The position numbers and the translations under genes are program-made. Positions 1 through 7,608 of a DNA stretch of 64,000 nucleotides are shown here, in pieces (within the stretch, counting starts at the first letter, position 1; the number at the start of each line of letters is the position of its first letter). Under the pieces are notes generated by a model. It ran no database searches. It was given only the letters and a program-made list of their open reading frames with translations, and was not told the DNA's origin. Source of the DNA: Ruaniaceae bacterium KH17 (lineage in GTDB: Bacteria > Actinomycetota > Actinomycetes > Actinomycetales > Actinomycetaceae); NCBI GenBank assembly GCA_900199505.1, contig FZQV01000008.1:1-64000 (forward strand), written 5' to 3'.

Positions 1-602
1 TAGGAACGGTTCCCGCCGTCGCGGTTGTACCCACCACGGTTGTCATCACGGCGCTGGTAACCACCCTCGCGGCGATCACCGTCACGCTTCTGGTAGCCAC
101 CGTCACGGTTGTATCCGCCACGGTTGTCATCGCGCCTCTGGTAGCCACCGCGGTCGCCGTCACGCTTCTGGTACCCGCCCTCACGGCGATCACCGTCGCG
201 GTTGTACCCGCCGCGTTTATCGTCGCGGCGCTGGTAGCCGCCGCGGTCGCCGTCACGCTTCTGGTACCCGCCCTCACGGCGATCATTTCCGTAGCCGCGA
301 TTCCCACCATCGCGGTTATAGCCACCGCGATTGTCATCCCGACGCTGGTAACCGCCCTCGCGGCGGTCGTTCCCGCGGTACCTGCCATCGCGGTTGTACC
401 CACCGCGGTCATTGTCTCCGCGCTGATGCTCGCCACGATCACCGTCGCGCTTCTGGTATCCACCGCGCTCGCCGTCGCGGCGCTGGTAGTTGTCTCTGTT
501 GTTGCCGCTCTCACGGCGCTCGTTCGGCCGGCCTGTGCGGTTCGAGAAGGAGCGGAATTGCTGCGACTCCTCGTTCTGGGAGCCGTTCTCGGCGTCCGTC
601 AT
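1..602 (-). CDS. Arg/Gly/Tyr-rich repeat protein, N-terminal part (3' end beyond window)
   Basis: Open minus-strand frame from ATG at 602 (AGGA-type ribosome site about 7 nt upstream) to the left edge with no stop, so the C-terminus is outside the window. After about 25 ordinary acidic residues the protein becomes a series of roughly ten-residue units of the types YQKRDGDRGG, YQRRDDNRGG and YNRDGG, with irregular insertions. The DNA repeats in step. Such RG/RGY tracts are known from RNA-binding proteins, so nucleic-acid binding or a disordered linker is plausible. From memory, TPR-like actinobacterial proteins near tyrS can carry such N-termini; the missing part would decide. The function is unknown from what is visible. 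Confidence 0.7.
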   Translation of the reverse strand, partial: MTDAENGSQNEESQQFRSFSNRTGRPNERRESGNNRDNYQRRDGERGGYQKRDGDRGEHQRGDNDRGGYNRDGRYRGNDRREGGYQRRDDNRGGYNRDGGNRGYGNDRREGGYQKRDGDRGGYQRRDDKRGGYNRDGDRREGGYQKRDGDRGGYQRRDDNRGGYNRDGGYQKRDGDRREGGYQRRDDNRGGYNRDGGNRS

Positions 603-770
603 GATGCGTCCTCTGTTCTGTTTGGAATCCCACCAAGCCTAGCGGCTGCGCCATTCCGACAACAGCGCGCAGCGCGCCAAAGGACTGTGTGACTGCACAC
701 CACAGGCAGTTCTCCTTCGATGACTCGGCGCGCCCACACGGCATGCTCGCCAAAATGCGGAATTCGACAC

Positions 771-785
771 GGCCCACTCCGGGCC
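771..785 (-). terminator. Short GC hairpin after cassette 1
   Basis: GGCCC-ACTCC-GGGCC lies directly after the permease stop at 790 in the direction of transcription. There is no T-run, so this is only a weak terminator candidate. Confidence 0.25.
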
Positions 786-789
786 CAGG

Positions 790-1869
790 CTATCTGTTGC
801 GGAAGTAGTGGAAGAGTTGGCGTTCGCGGATGGTCGCAAGGGCGAGGAGGGTGCCGAGGACGACGCCGGTGAGGGCATGGCCGGTGCCGCGGATGGCTGC
901 CCAGGTCAGTGAGTGCGCGGTGATGGGGCTGGCCAGGGCAAGGTAGACGGCGGCGGGCGCGATGATCAGGACCGCGCAGAGCAGAGCAGCGAGTGTTTCG
1001 GTGAGTGTGGTGGCGTACTGGTCCGGTACACGGACGCCGACGTGCCGTGCGGAGGCGAGTTCCAATCGCCTGCCACGCACATGGAAGTAGGTGGCGGTCG
1101 CGGCCAGGCCGAGGGCGGCGAGGCCAGCCCAGGTCCAGATCAGGCGTTCGTTGGCATCACTGAAGTAGCTGCCGAGGGTGGTGTTTGCGCGGAGGATCTC
1201 GGGTTGCACGCCAGGCTGTGCGGCGTTGGCGTCGAACGCGAGACGGGCGAGGCCGTCAACTTCGGAGTCTTGCGGCCACACGGCAACCCAACATTCGTCA
1301 AAACGCGCCCCGCCGGGGGTGGCTTCAGCCAGGAGGGAGTAAGTGAAAGAGGGACGCCGTCCGTCATCAGGGTAGGCAAACACGCCCGTCACACCCACCG
1401 GGCCTGCGTCCTTGATCGTGATGCTCTCGCCCGTTGCCACGTTCAGGGTACGGGCGACTTCCTCGGACAGCAGCAGCCCCGCAACGCGTGGGGTGACGTT
1501 CAGGACGCGCGCGAAGCCCGGTGAGACATCGAATGTGCGTATCGAGGTGGAGGGGAGCAGGGCGAGTCGTGCGCCATCCGTTTCGCGTGACGCACCAACA
1601 GCCGTGACGTTGGGTAGCGAGGCGAGCGCTTCACAGCGCCGCCCGTCGATCGCGTCGTTGGCCCGCACCACAATCGTGGCCGCCCCGGCGGCTTGGAACT
1701 CCAACGCCCTGGTGGTCGCGATTGTGATTGCGAGCTGGGGTGCGACCACCCCGATACCGAGCGCGAGGGCGAGTAGCAGGATCAGCCAGACGATGCCACC
1801 CACCCCGGCGGCCAGGTTGCGGCGGGCTTCACCGAATACGTCCCGCATGGTCATTGATCGGCGTGTCAT
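790..1869 (-). CDS. FtsX/MacB-like ABC transporter permease (cassette 1)
   Basis: The 359-aa membrane protein has one N-terminal membrane segment (about residues 20-45), an extracytoplasmic domain of about 190 residues, and three C-terminal segments (about 243-262, 286-310, 322-345). This is the topology of FtsX/MacB-type permeases, which usually work by mechanotransmission or extrusion rather than bulk import. The start ATG overlaps the stop of the upstream ATPase gene as ATGA, so the two are translationally coupled. It closes an operon-like series: secreted protein, lipoprotein, adaptor, ATPase, permease. The closest relative in the window is the permease at 19062-20123, with the same size and topology. 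The substrate is unknown; the neighbouring secreted Cys-containing protein is the obvious candidate. Confidence 0.8.
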   Translation of the reverse strand: MTRRSMTMRDVFGEARRNLAAGVGGIVWLILLLALALGIGVVAPQLAITIATTRALEFQAAGAATIVVRANDAIDGRRCEALASLPNVTAVGASRETDGARLALLPSTSIRTFDVSPGFARVLNVTPRVAGLLLSEEVARTLNVATGESITIKDAGPVGVTGVFAYPDDGRRPSFTYSLLAEATPGGARFDECWVAVWPQDSEVDGLARLAFDANAAQPGVQPEILRANTTLGSYFSDANERLIWTWAGLAALGLAATATYFHVRGRRLELASARHVGVRVPDQYATTLTETLAALLCAVLIIAPAAVYLALASPITAHSLTWAAIRGTGHALTGVVLGTLLALATIRERQLFHYFRNR

Positions 1870-2468
1870 TGGTAGTCCGCCAGAGAGATGTGGTCTGTGC
1901 AGGCATCCCGCGTGTCCGGGTCGTGAGTCGCGACCACGACGATCGTGCCCCGGCCTGCCATTGCACCCAGCGAGGCATTCACGGACATCGACGTCGCGGC
2001 GTCGAGCTGCGCAGTCGGCTCATCGACCAGCAACAATGCTGGCTCGGCCGCGACCGCCCGCGCCAACAAGAGGCGTTGAGCTTCACCACCGGAGAGCTTG
2101 GAGAAGACCGCGTGTGCCCGGTGGGCGAGCCCGAAATCTTCGAGCAGGACAAGTGCATGCTGCTCGGCATCGCCCCGCCGGATGCCGCGCGCGATGAATG
2201 GCAGGGAGACGTGGTCCAGTGCCGTGCGCTGATACACGCCGTGGGGGTTTTGGAACACCCAGCCCACGTCCCCGCCCGCAGGCCGCTCCACCGTGCCCTC
2301 GGTGGGCGTGATCCAGCCAGCGAGGATCCCCAACAGCGTCGACTTTCCGGAACCGGACGGGCCGATCACCGCATAGGTGCGCCCCTCCGCGAGATCAAGA
2401 TCAAGCCCGCGGAACAAGAACGGCTGCTCGGGGAACTGGTGGCCCAGCCCGGACGCCGTCACCGGCAT
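1866..2468 (-). CDS. ABC transporter ATPase (cassette 1)
   Basis: A 200-aa single nucleotide-binding domain. Visible motifs are Walker A GPSGSGKST (about residues 36-44), Q-loop WVFQN, signature LSGGEAQR, Walker B LLLVDEPT and the H-loop THD. The size and motifs fit the LolD/MacB-type subfamily that pairs with FtsX-like permeases. Its start overlaps the end of the adaptor gene by 10 bp, in the register TGC CGG TGA against ATG CCG GTG. The same junction, with one-base changes, is found in cassette 2. The stop overlaps the permease start by 3 bases. Confidence 0.9.
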   Translation of the reverse strand: MPVTASGLGHQFPEQPFLFRGLDLDLAEGRTYAVIGPSGSGKSTLLGILAGWITPTEGTVERPAGGDVGWVFQNPHGVYQRTALDHVSLPFIARGIRRGDAEQHALVLLEDFGLAHRAHAVFSKLSGGEAQRLLLARAVAAEPALLLVDEPTAQLDAATSMSVNASLGAMAGRGTIVVVATHDPDTRDACTDHISLADYQ

Positions 2469-3478
2469 TCCAAACCCGCCTCCGGATTCAGCGCGACCGA
2501 GGACAGCGAGACGCCCGGATCTGCCGCGCGCACATACGCCTCACCCAACTGGGAGGCCAGCACATCCACCACAACCGTTACACCGCCGTCGACCACACAC
2601 GCCGCCCCACCAGACTCAACGATCGCCCTCGGCGGCACCGGGAAGATCACCACGGGCTCCGCCAGTGCCAGGCGTCCCATGATTGGGATCGCCGGGGTCG
2701 CGGAGGTCGCATACACGAACGTGGGAGTAGCCGCGAGACGATCCAGATCCTCCACCGCGATCTCTCCGGCCTCACTGATCGTGAACGCCTCGTCGTCCAC
2801 GAGTAACACCCGCTCACCGGGAGCGAGATTCTCCGGTATCAGAGAGAGCCTCGCGCCCGTCACCACCGACGGCAGCTCCGCCAAGACCTCACCCGCGGCG
2901 ACGGGCGTTCCGACACCGATCGGGCAGGCGGTCACCAGCATCTCCGCCTCCGGGAGCCACGCACTACGCGCTAACTCCACCCCATACACGTTCTTCGCAA
3001 TACCACCGACCTCGGCCACGAGATCACGGTAGATCGAACGGGTATAAGTCGTGAACGAGTCACCCGGCACGAGGTCCCCACCCAGACGCGCTAACTCTTC
3101 CTGAACGGAGAGCACATCAGGCCCCTTCGACCCCGGTGCGAGGTCACGCCAGAGGGGTACGTCCGTGGCCAGCAACACCACCGGCTCACCATCAATCCAG
3201 AATGGCGCCGTACCCGAGGTGAACACCCCACCCGGCTCACACTCTGCGGTCGTCACCACGCCACCCGCAGGTGCTAGGAGCGAACGCTCAGGACCCTCGA
3301 TGACCCGCACCTCAACATCCCGCACATCAGCGAACTCAGAACTCACCACCTGGAGATACTCATTCACCTCAGCCTCAGCCAGCGGCTCCGGCAAAGGCAA
3401 CGACACCGCCGCGATACCGGCAGCCGCACCAACACACGCGGCTACCACCAGGCCCACCGCCACCATCGACCTACTCAC
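2459..3478 (-). CDS. Membrane-anchored adaptor protein, HlyD/peptidoglycan-binding-like (cassette 1)
   Basis: A 339-aa protein starting at GTG 3478 with a strong GGAGGA site 7 nt upstream. It has an N-terminal membrane anchor (about residues 5-25) and an extracytoplasmic body. A degenerate peptidoglycan-binding-like stretch is visible around residues 115-155 (GSKGPDVLSVQEELARLGG). The C-terminal half resembles the beta-rich part of periplasmic adaptor (HlyD-like) proteins. It matches in size and place the protein at 20746-21822, whose peptidoglycan-binding domain is much clearer. The likely role is to link the ABC permease to the cell wall or substrate, by inference from adaptor families. Confidence 0.65.
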   Translation of the reverse strand: MSRSMVAVGLVVAACVGAAAGIAAVSLPLPEPLAEAEVNEYLQVVSSEFADVRDVEVRVIEGPERSLLAPAGGVVTTAECEPGGVFTSGTAPFWIDGEPVVLLATDVPLWRDLAPGSKGPDVLSVQEELARLGGDLVPGDSFTTYTRSIYRDLVAEVGGIAKNVYGVELARSAWLPEAEMLVTACPIGVGTPVAAGEVLAELPSVVTGARLSLIPENLAPGERVLLVDDEAFTISEAGEIAVEDLDRLAATPTFVYATSATPAIPIMGRLALAEPVVIFPVPPRAIVESGGAACVVDGGVTVVVDVLASQLGEAYVRAADPGVSLSSVALNPEAGLECR

Positions 3479-3736
3479 AGTATGCTCCTCCGCACGTCAC
3501 CCTGGTTGAAGGACTCGTCGCAATCAGTCTGAGACACCACATCACCTTCAGGAACCACTATCTCAAAGTCACTGAACTCGATTGAGTTGCTAGACACTTC
3601 GAGCACACGGTCAACACGAGGAATCTCCGGCTCAGTAGATGTGGACCACCCCATCAGCAGAGCGCATGCACCGACGACTATCCCTCTGGGACCAAGGCCC
3701 CACCGCTGCTTTGTAGAGGAGACGAGGGAATCACAT
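3475..3736 (-). pseudogene. Truncated, decayed copy of the adjacent lipoprotein gene
   Basis: This stretch is a degenerate duplicate of the 5' third of the lipoprotein gene just upstream (3765-4373). Shared features are ICALLVGCS against ACALLMGWS, SEPEVARVDRIL against TEPEIPRVDRVL, and DGVVSQAEYDEAF against GDVVSQTDCDESF. The lipobox cysteine codon TGC has become TGG (Trp). The copy loses homology after the DEAF-equivalent and stops directly at the next gene. The position matching the original ATG (3736) is followed at once by TGA, so the reading frame is also broken at its start. It is best read as a tandem duplication followed by deletion; a short chimeric protein from another start cannot be excluded. 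Confidence 0.7.
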
Positions 3737-3764
3737 GCGTGGCACGACGTCACAGTTCTCGGCG

Positions 3765-4373
3765 TCACTGCTTTGGGGAGACCCGGAACGGGTTGATCTG
3801 ACACTCCCGAGCTTCCTCGTTCTCGTGCCCCCACGGCGGTGGATATGGAAGATCGAAGTAGTCCTCACGCGTGAAGCCCTTCTCCACGAGGCCCGCGTCA
3901 ACGAGACACTCCGCGATACCGTCAAACCAATCACGAGACTCGGGATTCAACACCTGATCGCGATAGACGTTGTCAATGAAGATCCACGTCCCTTGGCTGC
4001 ACTCATGAACATCGCGGCGCATCTGCTCGTCCTCCTCCGCGGAGTCGTTCACTGACGTAATCGTGTTTTGCCAATAGAACCCGAACTCGTCACGCCCCGT
4101 GTCACCTACCTGGACGCCGCGCTCCTTCACGCATGCCGCCCACAGGCCGAATGCTTCGTCGTACTCAGCCTGAGACACCACACCGTCCTCAAAGACCTTC
4201 CGCTCGAAATCGCTGAGTTCAACGGAATCACCACCCATCGAGAGGATCCGATCCACGCGCGCAACCTCCGGCTCGCTGGAGTCCGAGCACCCCACCAGAA
4301 GAGCGCATATTCCGACAACCACTACGCCCGTGAGCATGTAGCGGTCCCGGACCAGAAATGAGTTCAGTCTCAT
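3765..4373 (-). CDS. Predicted lipoprotein with four spaced cysteines (cassette 1)
   Basis: A 202-aa protein with an N-terminal signal (about residues 10-28) ending in a lipobox LVGC, so it is probably lipid-anchored to the outer face of the membrane. The mature part is acidic and alpha-helical looking, with cysteines in the contexts AACVKERG, HECS, ECLVDAGL and ECQINPF. The same four-cysteine spacing recurs in the lipoprotein of cassette 2 (21819-22388), though overall identity is low, which suggests a family with two conserved disulphides. I do not recognise a named domain. Immunity, substrate capture or signalling for the secreted protein are all possible roles. A GGGAG site lies 9 nt before the ATG. 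Confidence 0.75.
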   Translation of the reverse strand: MRLNSFLVRDRYMLTGVVVVGICALLVGCSDSSEPEVARVDRILSMGGDSVELSDFERKVFEDGVVSQAEYDEAFGLWAACVKERGVQVGDTGRDEFGFYWQNTITSVNDSAEEDEQMRRDVHECSQGTWIFIDNVYRDQVLNPESRDWFDGIAECLVDAGLVEKGFTREDYFDLPYPPPWGHENEEARECQINPFRVSPKQ

Positions 4374-4484
4374 TGTTGAGGACTCCCAAGAAATCTGTCA
4401 GCAGTATGAGCCGTCGAGGTGGGCGGCTCCCGCGTAGTCAAGAGAACAGCCTCGACCGTCATTGTCTGAAAGGACCCGAACAAC

Positions 4485-4526
4485 ACGGTCAGGTCTCCCT
4501 GAAGAATCAAAGGACCTCCTGACCGT
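4485..4526. promoter_or_regulatory. Inverted repeat between secreted-protein gene and lipoprotein gene
   Basis: ACGGTCAGG (4485-4493) and CCTGACCGT (4518-4526) are perfect 9-bp complements. A second pairing AGGTC/GACCT lies just inside and extends or competes with the stem. The element sits in the 199-bp gap between the cassette 1 secreted-protein gene and the lipoprotein gene. It could attenuate or process the transcript so that the secreted protein is made in excess. Nothing else was seen in the gap. Confidence 0.45.
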
Positions 4527-4572
4527 ATGCTTCGACGGAAGGCTCAGAGACTCAGAACTATTCTGCAACCAA

Positions 4573-4890
4573 CTAGTATGTGTCGTACCCGGCAGTTCGA
4601 GGCATGTAGCTTCCATTTGAGGCCACTGACCACTCGTTCGTGTACGCATATTTGCCATAGCTCCAGGACACCTGTCCATTGCCGGTATTGATACGACTCA
4701 CGTACGCCCTTGAGTACACGCAGGGACCGCTTATCAACTTGGACTCCGAGTAGGTCTTGGCTGGATTCACGTAGCTCGTGACGTTGCAGCTTGCTGCTGA
4801 CGTGCTGGTGGGAATGCCCAGCACGCCGACCCCGACGAGTAGCGCTCCGGGCGCAACCATGCTGAGCATCTTCTTTGCTGTAACTCCCAT
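4573..4890 (-). CDS. Small secreted protein, putative bacteriocin or signal precursor (cassette 1)
   Basis: A 105-aa protein with strong AGGAGG 8 nt before ATG 4890. Residues 1-32 form a classical Sec signal peptide (basic start, hydrophobic core, TSTSA-A cut site). The mature part (about 73 residues) is rich in Tyr, Ser and Asn and has two cysteines, near its start (SCNV) and in GPCVYS, then WSYGKYAYTNEW. Heading an ABC/adaptor/lipoprotein series, it resembles the organisation of lactococcin-972-type loci, but I do not see that family's glycine/tryptophan motif clearly. Similar in layout to the protein at 22382-22798. It is secreted; whether it is a toxin, a signal or an envelope component is unknown. 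Confidence 0.65.
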   Translation of the reverse strand: MGVTAKKMLSMVAPGALLVGVGVLGIPTSTSAASCNVTSYVNPAKTYSESKLISGPCVYSRAYVSRINTGNGQVSWSYGKYAYTNEWSVASNGSYMPRTAGYDTY

Positions 4891-4935
4891 GAGAACACCC
4901 TCCTAGTGTCTCGAAGACTGCATCTGCAGCGAGCC

Positions 4936-4954
4936 ATGCTGCCGAGGGCAGCAT
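4936..4954 (-). promoter_or_regulatory. Leader hairpin upstream of cassette 1
   Basis: ATGCTGCC-GAG-GGCAGCAT, 8-bp perfect arms with a 3-nt loop, lies 46 nt before the secreted-protein start, probably in its 5' UTR. It may stabilise or regulate the message. The remaining gap to tyrS (4955-5078) shows no clear feature. Confidence 0.35.
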
Positions 4955-5078
4955 CTTCGCCACCTCGCCCGACAGGGCATATTGGTACGATAACACCCGC
5001 ATAGACGTGCGGCAACCGAGGTGTGTCTGAGCAAATTGACCAGTTGGGGGCTGGCGCTGTTCTCAGATTGCGGTGCGA

Positions 5079-6341
5079 TCAGCCGATCCGGCCGACCGCC
5101 AGCTTCTTCTTGCCCCGGCGCACCAGCACGAACTGCCCGCCGATCAGATCGGTCTCGGCCAGTACGGCGTCCTCGTCCACGATCTTCACGTTGTTCAGGT
5201 ACGCGCCGCCGTCCTTGATCATGCGGCGGGCGGCACTGCGTCCGTCCTCCATCCCCACGGCGATGATCAGGTCCACCATGGAGGTCTCACCAACAGTCAC
5301 GGTCCCAGACTCAAGGTGGGCGACGGCGTCGGCAAGAGCCGAGGCATCCACCTCACGTGGATCGTTGCTCCCGAAGAGCACGGCGGCAGCAGCCTCCACG
5401 CCCGCAGTCGCATCCGCCCCGTGAACGAGCGTGGTCACCTCGCGGGCAAGCGCCCGCTGCGCCTCGCGCCTGAACGGCGCCTCAGCCACGGCCGTCTCCA
5501 GCCGCCCGATCTCCTCGCGCGAGAGGAAGGTGAAGGTCTTCAGGTAGCCCACCACATCGGCGTCATCCGTGTTCAGCCAGAACTGGAAGAACTCGTACGG
5601 GCTCATCATGTCCGGGGCGAGCCACACGGCCCCGCCCTCGGTCTTGCCGAACTTCGTGCCATCCGACTTCGTGATGAGGGGGGTGGTCAGCACGTGGACC
5701 GAATCGCCGTCGGCCTTGCGGATCAGGTCGAGGCCCGCCACAAGGTTGCCCCACTGGTCGTTGCCGCCGGTCTGGAGCGCGCAGCCGTAGCGGCGGTGCA
5801 ACTCGCGGTAGTCGTTGGCTTGCAGCAGCGAGTAGGAGAACTCGGTGAAGCTCATCCCCTCCTCGCTCTCGAGGCGGCGCGCCACGGTGTCCTTTGCGAG
5901 CATCGTGCCGAGCCGGAAGTGCTTGCCGATGTCCCGTAACAGGTCGATCGCGGAGAGCTCGCCGGTCCAGTCGAGGTTGTTCACCATCCGCGCGGCGTTC
6001 TCGCCCTCGAAGGAGAGGAACGGCTCGATCTGAGCGCGCAGGCGATCGGTCCACTCGGCCACGACCTCTTTGGGGTTCAGCGTGCGTTCGCCGCTCATGC
6101 GCGGGTCGCCGATCATCCCGGTGGCACCACCAACGAGCGCGATCGGGTTGTTCCCGGCAAGCTGGAGATGGCGCAGCAGGATGAGCTGAACGAGGTGGCC
6201 GTGGTGCAGCGACGGCGCGGTGGGGTCGAAGCCGCAGTAATACGTGATCGGTCCGCTCGCGAGAGCCTCGCGCAGCGCATCGAGCCCGGAAGACTGCGCG
6301 ATCAGCCCGCGCCACTCCAGTTCGTCGACAAGATCCGTCAC
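5079..6341 (-). CDS. tyrS: Tyrosyl-tRNA synthetase
   Basis: Class I aminoacyl-tRNA synthetase that charges tRNA-Tyr in the cytoplasm. The 420-aa frame from GTG 6341 gives the usual N-terminus MTDLVDELEWRGLIAQ. AAAGG lies 7-10 nt upstream, so the longer ATG starts further upstream are less likely. HIGH-type motif HHGH at residues 46-49, tyrosine-binding region QTGGNDQWGN near 190-199, KMSKS-type loop KFGKT at 230-234, and a C-terminal S4-like RNA-binding domain (about 355-420). The length is normal for bacterial TyrRS. No T-box-like leader was recognised. Its 5' flank overlaps the VOC gene remnant on the other strand. Confidence 0.97.
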   Translation of the reverse strand: MTDLVDELEWRGLIAQSSGLDALREALASGPITYYCGFDPTAPSLHHGHLVQLILLRHLQLAGNNPIALVGGATGMIGDPRMSGERTLNPKEVVAEWTDRLRAQIEPFLSFEGENAARMVNNLDWTGELSAIDLLRDIGKHFRLGTMLAKDTVARRLESEEGMSFTEFSYSLLQANDYRELHRRYGCALQTGGNDQWGNLVAGLDLIRKADGDSVHVLTTPLITKSDGTKFGKTEGGAVWLAPDMMSPYEFFQFWLNTDDADVVGYLKTFTFLSREEIGRLETAVAEAPFRREAQRALAREVTTLVHGADATAGVEAAAAVLFGSNDPREVDASALADAVAHLESGTVTVGETSMVDLIIAVGMEDGRSAARRMIKDGGAYLNNVKIVDEDAVLAETDLIGGQFVLVRRGKKKLAVGRIG

Positions 6342-6386
6342 GTCATCACCTTTCGTCATGAACCACCCCGGCATATCTGCGGGGCC

Positions 6387-6629
6387 TTGGGAAGTCTATC
6401 GCCCGACGCCGGATGGGCCGAGTTCGATGGGAACGGCATCCTCGCGATCCATCACGCGGGCGACGAGGGCGCCGGCAGTACCCAGCTGAACCTCCTGGTC
6501 GAGGATGTGGCCGCCACGGTCTACGACGAGGCCTACAACCGCACTCTCCACGTGACCACGCCGGATGGCGACACGCTCTGGATCAACGGTACCCAGACCG
6601 ATCTCCACGGCTATACCCGCCTGAACTAG
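6387..6629 (+). pseudogene. C-terminal remnant of a VOC (glyoxalase/bleomycin-resistance-like) gene
   Basis: The plus-strand frame reads GWAEFDGNGILAIHH, then a QLNLLVEDV strand, then TPDGDTLWING and TDLHGY. This is the second half of a VOC-fold protein, which is normally about 120 residues. Only about 80 codons remain. The frame has no homologous N-terminal half or good start; TTG 6387 would be the nearest. It begins 45 bp from the divergent tyrS start and ends overlapping the AHSA1 gene stop by 4 bp. It is probably a deletion remnant. Confidence 0.55.
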
Positions 6630-7597
6630 GCCAGCACGGATTCGAGGCGGGCGTAGCTTGTCTCCATTCCGTCCACCATGCCTGTAGCGAGAATCTGATC
6701 GCGCAACTCGGCATCGGGATAGGTGATCACGATGCTCAGCAGCGTGTTGCCGCCAACCTCCGTGAGCGTCAGCTCATTTACGGTACCCGGCCCATCCATC
6801 CCCACCATAGCCTCGGTGGTCACCGATCGATGCGGCGGGTCGATCGCGAGCACCTCACCGGTAAACCCGAATGCCTGGCTCGGATCGGAATCGAGCTGCC
6901 ATCCGTAGTGGTATTTCTGCCCGACGGCGGTGGCTACGTCGCAGATCGGCATGGACCAGCCGTCTGGGCCCAGTTGCCAGCGGCGGAGCAGATCGGGATC
7001 GTGGTGTGCCCGCCACACTGCCTCGACGCCGCCCCGGATGATCCGCGAGACGCGCACCTTCGTATCCGAGAGGTACTGCAGCTCGGTCCCCCGCCCGGCA
7101 GCAAACGAGGCGAGATCCGCAAGTACCGCATCGATCTGGCTCATGGCGGAGGTCATGCCTTCCTCCATGCCCGTCGCAATCAACTGCTCGAGCTCCTCGA
7201 GCGAGGCGAAGTGGGTGGTGCAGGTCATTCGAGAGCCGGACTCGGTCTCGTCGAATGCGAACGTCATTCGCATTGTGGGCAGCTCGAGGTTCGGGTTGCC
7301 GTCAAGATCGGCGAAGCCATCCAGCACTTCGAATCCGAACCCGGGGATCACTGAAAGGAACTCCCAGAACCCGGCCGAGGTATCGCCGTCGGGCCCAGTC
7401 ATGAAGTAATGCGAGCGGCCACCGGGGAACACGTCGTGCCGAGTGAACGTGGCCGGCCACTCGACCGGCCCCCAAAACTTCTCGATCTGGCGCGGGTCCG
7501 TGTACGCCTCCCAGAGGCGCTGGCGCGTGGCCGGGAAATCGGCGACCACGGTCATGGTCAGGGCGTCGAGGTCTTTCGTAACGGAGGTGATCGGCAT
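6626..7597 (-). CDS. Tandem AHSA1/SRPBCC (START-like) domain protein
   Basis: A 323-aa protein made of two copies of the AHSA1-type SRPBCC fold. The first spans about residues 10-160 (REIEKFWGP-like entry, FPGGRSHYFM strand, then a helix with ASLEELEQLIATGMEEGM). The second spans about 178-323 (RIIRGGVEAVWRAHHDPDLLRRW and a closing LRDQILATGMVDGMETSY). Each copy ends with the same helix type, so the gene arose by duplication and fusion; AHSA1 proteins usually have a single domain. The fold binds hydrophobic ligands. It is paired with the ArsR-type regulator 11 bp upstream, a very common actinobacterial arrangement. The ligand is unknown. Confidence 0.85.
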   Translation of the reverse strand: MPITSVTKDLDALTMTVVADFPATRQRLWEAYTDPRQIEKFWGPVEWPATFTRHDVFPGGRSHYFMTGPDGDTSAGFWEFLSVIPGFGFEVLDGFADLDGNPNLELPTMRMTFAFDETESGSRMTCTTHFASLEELEQLIATGMEEGMTSAMSQIDAVLADLASFAAGRGTELQYLSDTKVRVSRIIRGGVEAVWRAHHDPDLLRRWQLGPDGWSMPICDVATAVGQKYHYGWQLDSDPSQAFGFTGEVLAIDPPHRSVTTEAMVGMDGPGTVNELTLTEVGGNTLLSIVITYPDAELRDQILATGMVDGMETSYARLESVLA

Positions 7598-7608
7598 GAT
7601 GCCGCCTT

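Noticed and set aside
1-602. Regularly spaced short repeats resembling a CRISPR array
   Set aside because: The repeats are imperfect, have no constant spacer length, and translate on the minus strand into a continuous repeat protein with start codon and ribosome site.
426-692. Plus-strand 88-aa hydrophobic frame
   Set aside because: It lies antisense to the repeat protein and arises from its codon bias; no ribosome site.
4573-4890. Assignment of the cassette 1 secreted protein as lactococcin 972
   Set aside because: Signal peptide and neighbours would fit, but the family's characteristic motif is not clearly present, so only putative bacteriocin/signal is stated.
6342-6400. T-box riboswitch before tyrS
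   Set aside because: No specifier stem or T-box consensus seen; the gap is too short and contains the VOC remnant.
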